Positions 33,591 through 41,903 of a stretch of 64,000 bases of DNA are shown piece by piece. The position numbers were made by a program, and so were the translations under genes. The notes under the pieces were generated by a model. It saw only the letters and a program-made list of their open reading frames with translations. It was not told where the DNA came from and did no database searches. The stretch's first letter is position 1, and each line of letters begins with the position of its first letter. Origin of the DNA: Eubacteriaceae bacterium (GTDB lineage Bacteria > Bacillota > Clostridia > Peptostreptococcales > Anaerovoracaceae); assembly GCA_902362805.1 (NCBI GenBank), contig CABIXY010000001.1, positions 674,358 to 738,357 of the forward strand, read 5' to 3'.

Positions 33591-34487
33591 TTGAAAAAGT
33601 ATGGACTGTTTTTAGTGCTTTTGGCAGGGGTATCCTGGGGTGCAATCGGAGTATTTGTCAAAGCGCTCAATAGCTGCGGAATGGATGCCATGCAGATCGT
33701 AGAAGCGAAGACCATTACTGCCATTTGCGCTATCGGTTTGATTATATTGATCAGGGATAAACGGATGTTCCAGTTTCAATTAAAACATATTTGGACCTTT
33801 TGCGGCGCGGGGATAGCGGGAGTCGTTCTGTCTAATCAGCTCTATTATGTCACGATAAGAGAAACTTCTCTTTCTGTTGCCGCCGTGCTGTTATATACTT
33901 CACCGTTCTTCATTATGCTTTTTTCTGCCATACTGTTTCATGAAAAGATCACCAGCATAAAAGTGATTTCTCTGGCTATGGCATTGGCCGGATGCATGAT
34001 GGTTAGCGGTATCTTTGAAGAATCCGCAGTGCTCAGTTTTCAGGGCATGGCAATCGGCCTTTGTTCAGGATTGGGATACGGCCTTTTTACCATCTTTTCC
34101 AGATATGGTATCAACTATGGCTATCCATCTCTGACAATACAATTTTATAGCTTTGTCATAGCGGCAATTGTCGGCGCTTTTTTTACAGACTTCAGTCAAA
34201 TCAGAGAGGCGATGGAAACCGACTGCATCCCGGTTATTCTGGCTACACTGGGTGCTGGCTTGCTGTCGACAACGATTCCATGTCTGGCATATACCGCGGG
34301 CATGAGACATATGGATAACGGAAAAGCCTCCATCATGGTATCCGTTGACCCTGTAGTCGCCATCTTGATCGGCATTGTCTTTTATAACGAAAAGCCGTCA
34401 GTGATTTCGGCTCTTGGCATGGTCCTTTCCATAGCGGCGATAGTGCTGATAAATACTGATCAGAGAGAGATAACAAAACAGCCTTGA
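33591..34487 (+). CDS. EamA/DMT family transporter 1
   Basis: 298 residues with ten helices in two EamA repeats (about residues 5-135 and 150-290). Marks: GVSWGAIGVFVKALN at the start, LYTSPFFIMLFSAILFHEKI ending repeat 1, and VDPVVAILIGIVFYNEKPS ending repeat 2. Starts with TTG 8 nt after AGGAGG. DMT proteins of this type export amino acids or other metabolites. First of three consecutive DMT genes. Confidence 0.85.
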   Translation: MKKYGLFLVLLAGVSWGAIGVFVKALNSCGMDAMQIVEAKTITAICAIGLIILIRDKRMFQFQLKHIWTFCGAGIAGVVLSNQLYYVTIRETSLSVAAVLLYTSPFFIMLFSAILFHEKITSIKVISLAMALAGCMMVSGIFEESAVLSFQGMAIGLCSGLGYGLFTIFSRYGINYGYPSLTIQFYSFVIAAIVGAFFTDFSQIREAMETDCIPVILATLGAGLLSTTIPCLAYTAGMRHMDNGKASIMVSVDPVVAILIGIVFYNEKPSVISALGMVLSIAAIVLINTDQREITKQP

Positions 34488-34576
34488 CGTTCTTCCTGCG
34501 CTTGTAAAATTACTAAGATTCATAAAGATATTCTGAGGCTTTCGCCTGATACTGTGATACAATGTCCTTACTCAGT

Positions 34577-34643
34577 GATTGCCTTTTTGCCCCAAGCGAT
34601 GCTTGGCCAGGTAAAAAGGACAGCGAAGTGGGCAAAGCGAACG
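34577..34643 (-). repeat. Hairpin-bearing dispersed repeat, copy of the 58989-59078 unit
   Basis: Read on the minus strand it has TTCGCTTTGCCCACTTCGCTGTCC, shortened here, then CCTGGCCAAGC and GCTTGGGGC; the same order TTCGCTTTGC, TCGCTGTCC, CCTAGCCAGC, GCTGGGGC occurs at 58992-59078 on the plus strand. Both copies fold as CAAGC/GCTTG or CCAGC/GCTGG stems within a CCTTTTT/AAAAAGG-like outer stem. Lies between two DMT genes. Confidence 0.55.
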
Positions 34644-34745
34644 TAGGCGTGGATGAGAGCGCACGTTGGCAAGCGATAGCACAGACAGAGCTTCGTGCAT
34701 ATGGCAGAATGTTAACAAATAAATCAAATGACGGGGAGGAAAACG

Positions 34746-35657
34746 ATGGGCAAAGAAAAAAACAAGTATTTAGGTGCAATCTTCATCGCACTCTTCAGTG
34801 AGATTCTATTTGGATTGAGTTTTATCTTCATCAAGATGTGCGTATCTTCAATTTCTATTTTTACCTTGCTGTCCTGGCGCGGGCTGACAGCGTTTGCCGC
34901 TATGACGGTCTGCGCGCTTCTGGGGATCATAAAAATCGACTTGAAAGGGAAAAACCTGCGGCCGCTTCTATTGCTCAGCTTTTTTCAGCCTATCTCCTAT
35001 TTTGTGATGGAGACCATGGGCATTCGCTTGACCACTGCTTCAGAGAGCGGCACGATATTGGCCTGTGTGCCCATTGTAACCATGCTCTTCAGCACCATCT
35101 TCCTCAAGGATAAACCGACAAAAAGGCAGGTTTTTTTCATGATGATGTCTGTGACGGGAGCGGTAATCATCGGCCTGTTAGGCGGTTTTCAGGCGTCCAG
35201 CAATGTGTTGGGTTATCTGTTCATTGTCGGTGCCATGTGCAGTGAGAGTGCATACGCCATCACCTCGCAGAAGCTGAAAGGCTTCAACAGTGCGGAGAAG
35301 ACTTATGCCATGGTCGCCAGCGGTGCCGTAGTCTTTACCGGCTGTGCTCTGGTGGAGCATGGAATCAAAGGAACTCTTGTCTACTACCTGACCCTGCCGT
35401 TTACCGATTCCAACTTCCTGATCTGTATCCTGTATTTGAGCCTGGGCTGCAGTGTCATCGCCTTTTTCTGTGCAAACTATTCCATTTCCATCATCGGTGC
35501 GACACGCAGGGCCGCTTTTGCCGGGCTTGCCACTGTAACCGCCATTATCGGCGGCGTATTCTATCTGGGCGAGTCCTTCACCATGATGCAGGCTGTCGCG
35601 GCAGTTTTGATTATGGCAGGCGCATATGGTGTCAATCGGAGCGGGTCAAGGGAATGA
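34746..35657 (+). CDS. EamA/DMT family transporter 2
   Basis: 303 residues, ATG after GGGGAGG. Ten helices in two EamA units: GAIFIALFSEILFGLSFIFIKM, VPIVTMLFSTIFLKDKPTK at the end of repeat 1, and GATRRAAFAGLATVTAIIGGVFYLGES in repeat 2. Differs clearly in sequence from transporters 1 and 3, so the three are not recent duplicates. Substrate unknown. Confidence 0.85.
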   Translation: MGKEKNKYLGAIFIALFSEILFGLSFIFIKMCVSSISIFTLLSWRGLTAFAAMTVCALLGIIKIDLKGKNLRPLLLLSFFQPISYFVMETMGIRLTTASESGTILACVPIVTMLFSTIFLKDKPTKRQVFFMMMSVTGAVIIGLLGGFQASSNVLGYLFIVGAMCSESAYAITSQKLKGFNSAEKTYAMVASGAVVFTGCALVEHGIKGTLVYYLTLPFTDSNFLICILYLSLGCSVIAFFCANYSISIIGATRRAAFAGLATVTAIIGGVFYLGESFTMMQAVAAVLIMAGAYGVNRSGSRE

Positions 35658-35736
35658 CTGAGGTAAAAGGCTTCTCAGCACGGTGGTCCAGAAAACCCTG
35701 CTGAAAAACGCATTTGACATTTTTGCAGACAGTGAG

Positions 35737-35775
35737 AAACCCGGATGCATCATTTCAGTGAACTTCCGGGTTTTT
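35737..35775 (+). terminator. Terminator after DMT transporter 2
   Basis: AAACCCGGA (35737-35745) pairs with TCCGGGTTT (35765-35773), followed by T residues. Confidence 0.82.
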
Positions 35776-35856
35776 GTTTTTTCTGTCAGTCGATGACTAA
35801 AATTTCACAGTATCGCAAATAATAGTAAGAACTTATGAGAAACGAGGAGCTTATTC

Positions 35857-36738
35857 ATGTGGCTTACCATTGCTGTGATTTCGACGCTGTTCATCGGCGT
35901 CTCTACTATACTATCCAAAATCGGTATCAAAGATGCGGACGCCTATGTAACGGGAGCGGTGACAAATACCGTTTTGCTGCTGGCTTTCGCCGGAACGGCG
36001 TTATTTACAGGAAAATTTGACCAAATACCAGACATGGGCATGTGGACCTGGATTTCCATTGCGGTGTCAGGGGCAGTGCTGTCAGTTTCCTGGGTCTTTT
36101 ATTTTCTCGGTCTTAAAGGCGGCAGTGTCAGTGTGTTTCTGGCCATCCAAAGCCTGACCATCGTGGTTTCCATGGTACTCTGCGCCGTGTTCATCAAAGA
36201 GAAGATCACCCTGTTCATGATGATCGGCACTGTGATGATTATCACAGGCACCCTTTTGATGATGGATCGTGAAGAACTGGCCGCTCTGAAAAACAAGAAA
36301 ATCTGGCAGAGTGATCAAAGATGGATTCTCTTTGCAGCGATTTCTGCCGTTCTGGCATCGGTTTCCTACGTCATCGTCAAAGCCGATAAAGCGCCTATCG
36401 ATACCAATGTCACATCTACTTTCCGTTATATCATCGTCGTGGCATTTCTATGGATCATATTCCTGGCGAAGAAAAAACAGAGCAGTTTTAAGGAAATCGC
36501 ACCAAAATGCTGGCTCTTTATCTTGCTGGGCGCTGCAGCCTCAGGTGCCGGTCACGTTTTAGTCTACAAAGCCCTGTTCCTGGGCAAAGCGGCAGTCATT
36601 ATGACCATCTACCGTATGGGCATGGTCATTTCCATCATTCTATCGAGAATCTTCTTGCATGAAAAGCTGCAGAAGAAAGGCTGGTTCGGCTTTGCACTGT
36701 TGGTGGCTGGTGTCGTGCTCTTTGCAGTAGGAAGGTAA
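35857..36738 (+). CDS. EamA/DMT family transporter 3
   Basis: 293 residues, SD GAGGAG. Repeat 1 begins IAVISTLFIGVSTILSKIGIKDADA and ends with FIKEKITLFMMIGTVMIITG; repeat 2 ends SIILSRIFLHEKLQKKGWFGFALLVAG. The pattern resembles the YcxC/YwkB branch of EamA proteins. It ends 4 bp before the stop of the convergent VOC gene, without an obvious terminator between. Confidence 0.85.
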   Translation: MWLTIAVISTLFIGVSTILSKIGIKDADAYVTGAVTNTVLLLAFAGTALFTGKFDQIPDMGMWTWISIAVSGAVLSVSWVFYFLGLKGGSVSVFLAIQSLTIVVSMVLCAVFIKEKITLFMMIGTVMIITGTLLMMDREELAALKNKKIWQSDQRWILFAAISAVLASVSYVIVKADKAPIDTNVTSTFRYIIVVAFLWIIFLAKKKQSSFKEIAPKCWLFILLGAAASGAGHVLVYKALFLGKAAVIMTIYRMGMVISIILSRIFLHEKLQKKGWFGFALLVAGVVLFAVGR

Positions 36739-36742
36739 GTCT

Positions 36743-37150
36743 TTACACATTGTTGGCGTCGTTCAATTCGAAGAGATTGCCCTCAGGATCTCTGAAATAG
36801 GTGCAGCGCATACCCCAGCTTTCAATATATTGCGGTTCGCCGAGAAATTGCACACCTGCCTCTTTCAGGCGTTGGTAGTCTCCATCCAAGTCAAGGGTTG
36901 GAATCACTGCTGCGACAGTGTCTGGCTGTGCGTCAGCGTTTGGCTGTTCATAGCCGCGAAACATCGGCATGGCATATCCTGCAAAGATGGCAAAGCAGGG
37001 CGGCGCTTCACTGCTGACGGCAAAGGACGTGTAAGGTCCGTTCCGATCTCCCCAGACTGCTGTCAGTCCAATTTTTTCTGTGTAGAAATCAAAGCATTCT
37101 CCATAGTCTTTTCGCACCAAAATGCGGATTGTCGTTTCATCAAATTTCAT
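36743..37150 (-). CDS. VOC (glyoxalase/bleomycin-resistance) superfamily protein
   Basis: 135 residues forming two beta-alpha-beta-beta-beta units: TTIRILVRKDYGECFDFYTEKIGL at the start, and AAVIPTLDLDGDYQRLKEAGV then TYFRDPEGNLFELND at the end, where the Glu in the last motif is the usual metal ligand. Such proteins bind or modify small molecules; the role here is unknown. Its start lies 47 bp from the stop of the AraC-type gene on the same strand, so the two could be cotranscribed. Confidence 0.8.
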   Translation of the reverse strand: MKFDETTIRILVRKDYGECFDFYTEKIGLTAVWGDRNGPYTSFAVSSEAPPCFAIFAGYAMPMFRGYEQPNADAQPDTVAAVIPTLDLDGDYQRLKEAGVQFLGEPQYIESWGMRCTYFRDPEGNLFELNDANNV

Positions 37151-37197
37151 TTCTATTCATTCCTTTCTGCTTCTATGCTGGGAATTAAATTATAGAC

Positions 37198-38031
37198 TTA
37201 AAATTTTGCTATTTCACTGTAAAAATCGGACATATTGCTTCGATATGTCTGTGGTGTCATGCCACAGACGATTTTAAAATCTTTTACGAAGTGAGAGACA
37301 TCATAATATCCTAGCCTTTCACAGACGAAGTCAAGTGTGTTGGTTCGCTCATTTAAAAGCCGAATGGACTTATTGATTCGCACCAGACGAGAGAAAGATT
37401 TGATGCTCATGCCGAGATATAGGTTGAAGAGTCTGTTCAGATGACGAGAGCTATAGAAAATCTGATGGGATAGGTCTTCTGTGGTCAGTGCGCCTTCCAT
37501 TTGGATGATGGTTCTGACAGCCAGAGCAAACTCTACGGGGTATTGAAATCGAATTCTGGAGATCAGAAGCGCTTCTGATGCCAGCAACAATTCATCTACT
37601 GAGGAGGACGCAGCGAAAATGCTTCGTAATGTTTTATCGAGTTGATCGTCTACAAATGAGAAGGGCAGTATTTTATCTGTCAGTTCCTTCTGACTGATTT
37701 CAGTGAATGGAAAAAAGCCTGCAGGCTGGAATTCGATGATGAATATGACACCGCATCGATTGGCAATATCGCCGACTCTCTGTGGCTTCGTAGTAGGTCC
37801 AAATAGAAAGCTGTGCGCACCGGTGTTATCATTAAATAACACAAGAGTGACGCTGCCGTGAGGCATGATGGTATAATCGTCAGAAATAGCAGACTCGTCT
37901 GGGAAGGAAATTGTAAAATTAGAGATGAAATTTGTAAGTGGCGCACAGGGAGATAGATAGGCAAAATCTTCACCCTGAATGAGTATCTCCCTGCTTTCAG
38001 ATATGACTTTTAAACTTTTTTTATCTATCAT
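37198..38031 (-). CDS. AraC family transcriptional regulator
   Basis: 277 residues. The N-terminal domain (about 20-130) is of the DUF6597-like AraC type with YLSPCAPLTNFISNFTISFPD and HGSVTLVLFND. The C-terminal double HTH covers residues 165-265: LTTEDLSHQIFYSSRHLNRLFNLYLGMSIKSFSRLVRIN, shortened in its family match, then ERLGYYDVSHFVKDFKIVCGMTPQTYR. Probable activator of the VOC gene downstream. Confidence 0.85.
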   Translation of the reverse strand: MIDKKSLKVISESREILIQGEDFAYLSPCAPLTNFISNFTISFPDESAISDDYTIMPHGSVTLVLFNDNTGAHSFLFGPTTKPQRVGDIANRCGVIFIIEFQPAGFFPFTEISQKELTDKILPFSFVDDQLDKTLRSIFAASSSVDELLLASEALLISRIRFQYPVEFALAVRTIIQMEGALTTEDLSHQIFYSSRHLNRLFNLYLGMSIKSFSRLVRINKSIRLLNERTNTLDFVCERLGYYDVSHFVKDFKIVCGMTPQTYRSNMSDFYSEIAKF

Positions 38032-38072
38032 GTTCTATTTTCCTTCAGTCTATAAAAAAATGATAATTATAC

Positions 38073-38102
38073 TTGTCATATCGGTACTACCTGTGGTAGA
38101 AT
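38073..38102 (+). promoter_or_regulatory. Promoter of tRNA-Val
   Basis: -35 TTGTCA (38073-38078), 18 bp, -10 TAGAAT (38097-38102), 14 bp before the tRNA 5' end. Confidence 0.65.
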
Positions 38103-38115
38103 ATATGAGCAAAAT

Positions 38116-38191
38116 GATTTGTTAGCTCAGCTGGGAGAGCGTCTGGGTGACAACCAGAAGGTCGGCGGTTCGAGCCCGCCACAGATCACCA
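38116..38191 (+). tRNA. tRNA-Val (anticodon GAC)
   Basis: 76 nt including CCA. Acceptor GATTTGT/ACAGATC with one G-U pair, D arm GCTC/GAGC, anticodon stem TCTGG/CCAGA with loop GTGACAA (U33, anticodon GAC), T arm GGCGG-TTCGAGC-CCGCC, discriminator A and encoded CCA at the end. The only tRNA in the window. Confidence 0.93.
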
Positions 38192-38200
38192 ACTATATCG

Positions 38201-38243
38201 AAAACGCAAGGCTTTGAGGATATCGAGTCTTGCGTTTTCTTTT
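38201..38243 (+). terminator. Terminator of tRNA-Val
   Basis: AAAACGCAAG (38201-38210) pairs with CTTGCGTTTT (38229-38238), followed by CTTTT. Confidence 0.85.
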
Positions 38244-38261
38244 GCCATGAAGTGAACTTGT

Positions 38262-38440
38262 CCCAGGATGACATCTCGTTACAATAATTTTATGCTTTTT
38301 GGGCATATCTTTGTATTCCTGCGTAACCGGATTGCTGCCGGAAGGCTTTACCAGGGGGGTATATCCGATACTGGTTACTTTTTGGTACCAATACTCTGTT
38401 TCGAAGACTGTCATCAGGCCATAAAAGTAACCACAAGCTG
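38262..38440 (-). repeat. Long structured repeat, copy A
   Basis: Read on the minus strand it aligns with 54733-54920 over about 180 nt. Three related segments occur in order: GGTTACTTTT, AAAAAGTAACCAG and AATCCGGTTAC. The middle one can pair either with the first or with the last, so two stems exclude each other. An open frame through both copies gives similar peptides (VTSIGYTPLVKPSGSNPVT here), but no good ribosome site is present. Between this repeat and the racemase gene (38444-38679) I see nothing else. Confidence 0.65.
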
Positions 38441-38679
38441 TACTTTTATAGATTTTGTAAGCGATATGAACTATTTTTGAAGAGAATGACATCTGATGCT
38501 GCCGTGGAGTTACGCACAAACTTTAGAAAGGCATCAAAAAACCTAACTCTATTATAAAAAAAGCCTGACTTATACCCCTATACCGTATATGCACGACAGA
38601 CCAATGAGTAGAAGCTACACCTCTGTTCCAATGAACTTGACCTAGGCACATATCATTTACGACATTATTTGGAATCTTT

Positions 38680-39363
38680 TCATGCTGTTTCTATCGCCAT
38701 CCTCGCTGCCGTTTCGCCGTGAATCATGGTCGTATCAAAGAGTGGAATATCCGTATGATTCTGCTGCATCAGCAGGCCGATTTCTGTGCAGCCGAGAATG
38801 ACGCCTTCTGCGCCTTGACGTGTCAGGCTGTCTGCGATTTGGTAGAACCGCTTTGACGATTCCTCACCAACGATGCCAAAGCCGGTCTCGTTGTAGAGGA
38901 CATGGTCGATGAACTTCCGATCTTCCAGCGTTGGGATTATCACTTCCAGGCCGCGCTCTGTCAGCCGACCTCTGTAAAAATCTTCTTCCATGGTAATCCG
39001 CGTGCCGAGTAAGCCGATTTTCTTGATACCTTTCGCTAAAATCGCATCGGCGGTAGCATCTGCAATGTGCAGCAGAGGCGTTTTGATTTTGGATTCGAGG
39101 AATGGCGCATGCTTGTGCATGGTGTTGGAACAGATGATATAGAAGTCACAGCCTGCTGCCTCGATCTGTCTTGCACCCTCTAAGAGAACCTGCGCCTGCT
39201 CCTCTTTTCTGGTCACAAAGACCTCCTGCAAATTGACGTTGGCCAGAACCATCTTGGCACAGTTGTACTCTCCCAGAGCATCAGCAATATAATGATTGAT
39301 GTACTCGTACATCTGAAGAGAAGAGTGCCAGGACAGGCCGCCGATCATACCGATTGTTTTCAT
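38680..39363 (-). CDS. Aspartate/glutamate racemase family protein
   Basis: 227 residues from MKTIGMIGGLSWHSS behind GGAGG. The two catalytic cysteines of PLP-independent amino-acid racemases are visible in YIICSNTMHKHAP and GVILGCTEIGLLM. IGMIGGLSWHSSLQMYEYIN is the YgeA/aspartate-racemase N-terminus. It likely interconverts D- and L-aspartate or a related acidic or hydrophobic amino acid. No operon partner on its strand. Confidence 0.88.
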   Translation of the reverse strand: MKTIGMIGGLSWHSSLQMYEYINHYIADALGEYNCAKMVLANVNLQEVFVTRKEEQAQVLLEGARQIEAAGCDFYIICSNTMHKHAPFLESKIKTPLLHIADATADAILAKGIKKIGLLGTRITMEEDFYRGRLTERGLEVIIPTLEDRKFIDHVLYNETGFGIVGEESSKRFYQIADSLTRQGAEGVILGCTEIGLLMQQNHTDIPLFDTTMIHGETAARMAIETA

Positions 39364-39600
39364 ATCACACCTCCGATTACCTGTTTTGTTCAGTTTACCC
39401 CAGGAAGATACGATTGTCAAACGTCTAAGATATTATGGACTTGCATCGCGCAGTTTCTCCCTAAATAATGTGCAAAGCGTTCAACTGAGGAAAAGTACCT
39501 TATGGAAAAACGGGAATCTGGTGTTCCGTGGTAATCAGCTGGACATTCTGTCTCATTGCGGCTAAAATAAGAATTAGAAAATATGATCCGGAGGTAAATG

Positions 39601-40824
39601 ATGAGAGCATACGAAAGATTTTTAAAATATGTCATGTACGATACCATGTCCCTGGAAGGCAGGGAGTCGGTGCCAAGCACACCGGGACAGAAGGCCTTTG
39701 CAGAGGTCCTGGCATCTGAACTGCGAGAATTTGGCATTGAAGATGTACGCCTGGACGATAAGGGATACATCTATGGCAGTATCCCGTCTAACATTGAGAA
39801 AGAAGTACCGGTCATCGGATTCATCGCCCACGTCGACACTTCTGATGCTCATCCTTCTCCTGCAAAAGCGCCGCGGATTATCGAAAAATATGATGGCCGC
39901 ATCCTGGAATTGGCACCGGGAGTGGTACTGAATCCAGCTATCGACAGCAATCTGCAGAACGCCATCGGCTGTGATATCATCGTTACCGACGGAACCACTC
40001 TGCTGGGCGGCGATGACAAGGCCGGTGTAGCCGAAATCATGACCGCGCTGGAATACATTACTTCCCATCCTCAGTTCAGACATGGCAAAATTGCATTTTC
40101 TTTTACTCCTGATGAGGAAATCGGCACCAGTCAAGACCACTTTGACGTGAAGGCCTTTGGCGCAGACTTCGCCTATACGGTGGACGGCGCAGACTTTGGC
40201 GATATTGAATACGAAAACTTCTACGGTGCATCGGCAAAGGTGACGGTCAGAGGCATTTCCACCCATCCGGGAGAAGCCAAAGACAAGATGAAGAATGCCT
40301 GCCTGATCGCCATGGAGTTTGACGCACTGTTGCCGCCTTGGCAGAGGCCGGAACATACAGAAAACTATGATGGGTTTTATCATCTGCTGCGCATTGCCGG
40401 TGACTGTGAAAACTGTCAGATGGCATATCTGGTCAGAGAACATGACGATGCTAAGTATGAAGAAAAGAAGGCTTACATGGAAAAGGCGGCTATGCTGCTC
40501 AACGAAAAGCACGGCGCGGGAACAGTGCTCCTTGAGATTGAAGACGGCTATCGAAACATGGCGGAGATGGTGCGTCCCCACATGCATCTGATTGAATTTG
40601 CCAAGGCTGCCATCGCGGAATGCGGTGTAACGCCACGTGTGCCCGCTATACGCGGCGGTACTGACGGTTCAGAGCTTTCTTACAAGGGTGTGCCTTGCCC
40701 TAACTTGGGAACTGGCTCTTTCAATCATCATTCGCTGACGGAGGTTGCTAACATCGACCACATGGATCAGTGTGCGCAGGCGCTTTTGAAAATTATGGCA
40801 AAATATGCGGAGTTTGAAAAATAA
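39601..40824 (+). CDS. pepT: Peptidase T (tripeptide aminopeptidase)
   Basis: 407 residues from the second of two adjacent ATGs, 6 nt after GGAGG. M20B metallopeptidase: VPVIGFIAHVDTSDA (His, Asp), LLGGDDKAGVAEIM (bridging Asp), FSFTPDEEIGTSQDHFD (catalytic Glu-Glu), YTVDGADFGDIEYENF (Asp ligand) and GTGSFNHHSLTEV (last His) are all in place. Removes the N-terminal residue of tripeptides in the cytosol. The 237 bp upstream hold no clear feature. Confidence 0.94.
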   Translation: MRAYERFLKYVMYDTMSLEGRESVPSTPGQKAFAEVLASELREFGIEDVRLDDKGYIYGSIPSNIEKEVPVIGFIAHVDTSDAHPSPAKAPRIIEKYDGRILELAPGVVLNPAIDSNLQNAIGCDIIVTDGTTLLGGDDKAGVAEIMTALEYITSHPQFRHGKIAFSFTPDEEIGTSQDHFDVKAFGADFAYTVDGADFGDIEYENFYGASAKVTVRGISTHPGEAKDKMKNACLIAMEFDALLPPWQRPEHTENYDGFYHLLRIAGDCENCQMAYLVREHDDAKYEEKKAYMEKAAMLLNEKHGAGTVLLEIEDGYRNMAEMVRPHMHLIEFAKAAIAECGVTPRVPAIRGGTDGSELSYKGVPCPNLGTGSFNHHSLTEVANIDHMDQCAQALLKIMAKYAEFEK

Positions 40825-40901
40825 GACTGCCCAACTGTTCACGCTGCATTGCTGCGGGTGGGAACTCGGGAACTGGTTTTTGGGCCGTAATAGCAGCAAA
40901 A

Positions 40902-40946
40902 AAGGGCCGCAGCCTAGCGGTTTACACGCTAGTGCTGACAGCCCTT
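40902..40946 (-). terminator. Terminator of the XRE gene
   Basis: AAGGGC (40902-40907) with GCCCTT (40941-40946) and the inner stem CTAGCG/CGCTAG. On the minus strand a run of T follows; it also lies after pepT. Confidence 0.8.
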
Positions 40947-40948
40947 AT

Positions 40949-41305
40949 CTAAAGTGACTTTGCGTCGCCATTTTTCACGAACTCCAAAATCTCGATGATT
41001 TTCTTTTGCTCTTCTTCGCTGAACTGATGGAAGATTCTTAAAAGCTCTTCTTCACGGGATTTTGATGCGGCATCTGCGTCCACATCGTCGCGCCCGGCAT
41101 TTAGAATGGAGTCAACCGAAACATGGAAAAGTTTGGAATAATAGAAGAGAACGCGAAGATTTAGTTTGGTGCGGTTATTTTCGATGTTGCTGATAAACGC
41201 TACGGTGCAGCCCAGATCTGCGGCTACCTGCTCCTGTGTGAAAGCGTGTGCAGTACGCAGACGTTTCATCTCCATGCCAACTTTGAGAAAGTCCAGTTCG
41301 TCCAT
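40949..41305 (-). CDS. XRE family helix-turn-helix regulator
   Basis: 118 residues, SD GGAGG. The HTH_3 domain covers residues 10-65: MKRLRTAHAFTQEQVAADLGCTVAFISNIENNRTKLNLRVL. The C-terminal 45 residues are acidic and helical (KSREEELLRIFHQFSEEEQKKIIEI). It stands alone, with a direct repeat of a likely operator upstream, suggesting autoregulation. No toxin partner or phage gene nearby. Confidence 0.87.
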   Translation of the reverse strand: MDELDFLKVGMEMKRLRTAHAFTQEQVAADLGCTVAFISNIENNRTKLNLRVLFYYSKLFHVSVDSILNAGRDDVDADAASKSREEELLRIFHQFSEEEQKKIIEILEFVKNGDAKSL

Positions 41306-41326
41306 GATGTTACCTCCTGCCTGGTA

Positions 41327-41409
41327 TATACTTATAGATATATTTTAATATAACAATCAGTAGAAAACAATTGGCGCAGTTGGTATATAAAATTATACTT
41401 ATCAATATA
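41327..41409. promoter_or_regulatory. Direct-repeat operator candidates upstream of the XRE gene
   Basis: TATACTTATAGATATA (41327-41342) and TATACTTATCAATATA (41394-41409) differ at few positions and are 67 bp apart; each is a weak dyad. They lie just upstream of the XRE start. Confidence 0.5.
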
Positions 41410-41456
41410 ATGCTTCTCGAAATAGGAGGCGTGTTTCTTCAGTACCAAACGTTTTG

Positions 41457-41903
41457 TCGTATGACATTCTGCCCAAAGAGGGGGACACATCCGCCTTCAT
41501 TTTCGTTTTTTTGCTTGTTACTTGCACCTTTTTTGATTATCGTAAACCAATCCGCCTTCATTTTTGAATTCCAGCTCCCTACTTGCGCAAAAGAGAAGAA
41601 TTAAGACGAATCTGGCGAATTTCAAGGTCAGCTCAAGGGCATTTGCCCTTCCGTACGGTTGAACCCAGCCAGATTCATGACATATATTTCGTTTAATGGT
41701 AATTTATGTATGTAAGCATGAGCTCCTGCAAAGGGAGTGGTGCAAGTAAACTTAAAAAAATTAAAAATGAAGGCGGAAATCTATGCCCGGGCAGCATTTT
41801 GTGCCGTGATGCTCTGCTTTTTTCAAGAATGAAGGCGCGCAGAGCGCTCAGGAAACGCAGGACGCAGTTTGATTAGAATCGCTTTAGGCAGAATGTCATA
41901 CGA
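41457..41903. repeat. 447-bp element bounded by 17-bp perfect inverted repeats
   Basis: TCGTATGACATTCTGCC (41457-41473) is the exact reverse complement of 41887-41903. Inside are two copies of CCGCCTTCATTTT (near 41490 and 41553) and inverted AAAATGAAGGCGG (near 41765), a second relative at 41802-41841 that also occurs at 29661-29700, and a branched hairpin at 41608-41676. No gene of its own: a 77-residue frame (41371-41604) has no ribosome site. Size and ends resemble a MITE, but I see no clear target duplication. Confidence 0.6.
41608..41676. other. Branched hairpin inside the 447-bp element
   Basis: GAATCTGGC (41608-41616) pairs with GCCAGATTC (41668-41676); inside, TTCAA pairs with TTGAA and AAGGGC-ATTT-GCCCTT forms the tip. 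Stable as DNA cruciform or RNA. Whether it is transcribed is unknown. Confidence 0.5.

Noticed and set aside
38116..38191. tRNA-Val as an integration site of a mobile island
   Set aside because: No integrase gene and no duplicated tRNA 3' end were found nearby.
38193..38519. 108-residue minus-strand frame as a gene
   Set aside because: Runs through the tRNA terminator and the structured repeat, has no ribosome site and resembles copy B only inside the repeat. Kept as a repeat.
39622..40587. 321-residue minus-strand frame
   Set aside because: Antisense to peptidase T, whose catalytic motifs are all intact; His/Cys/Phe-rich composition typical of antisense frames.
41371..41604. 77-residue frame with a hydrophobic core
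   Set aside because: Starts outside and continues across the left inverted repeat of the 447-bp element; no ribosome site.
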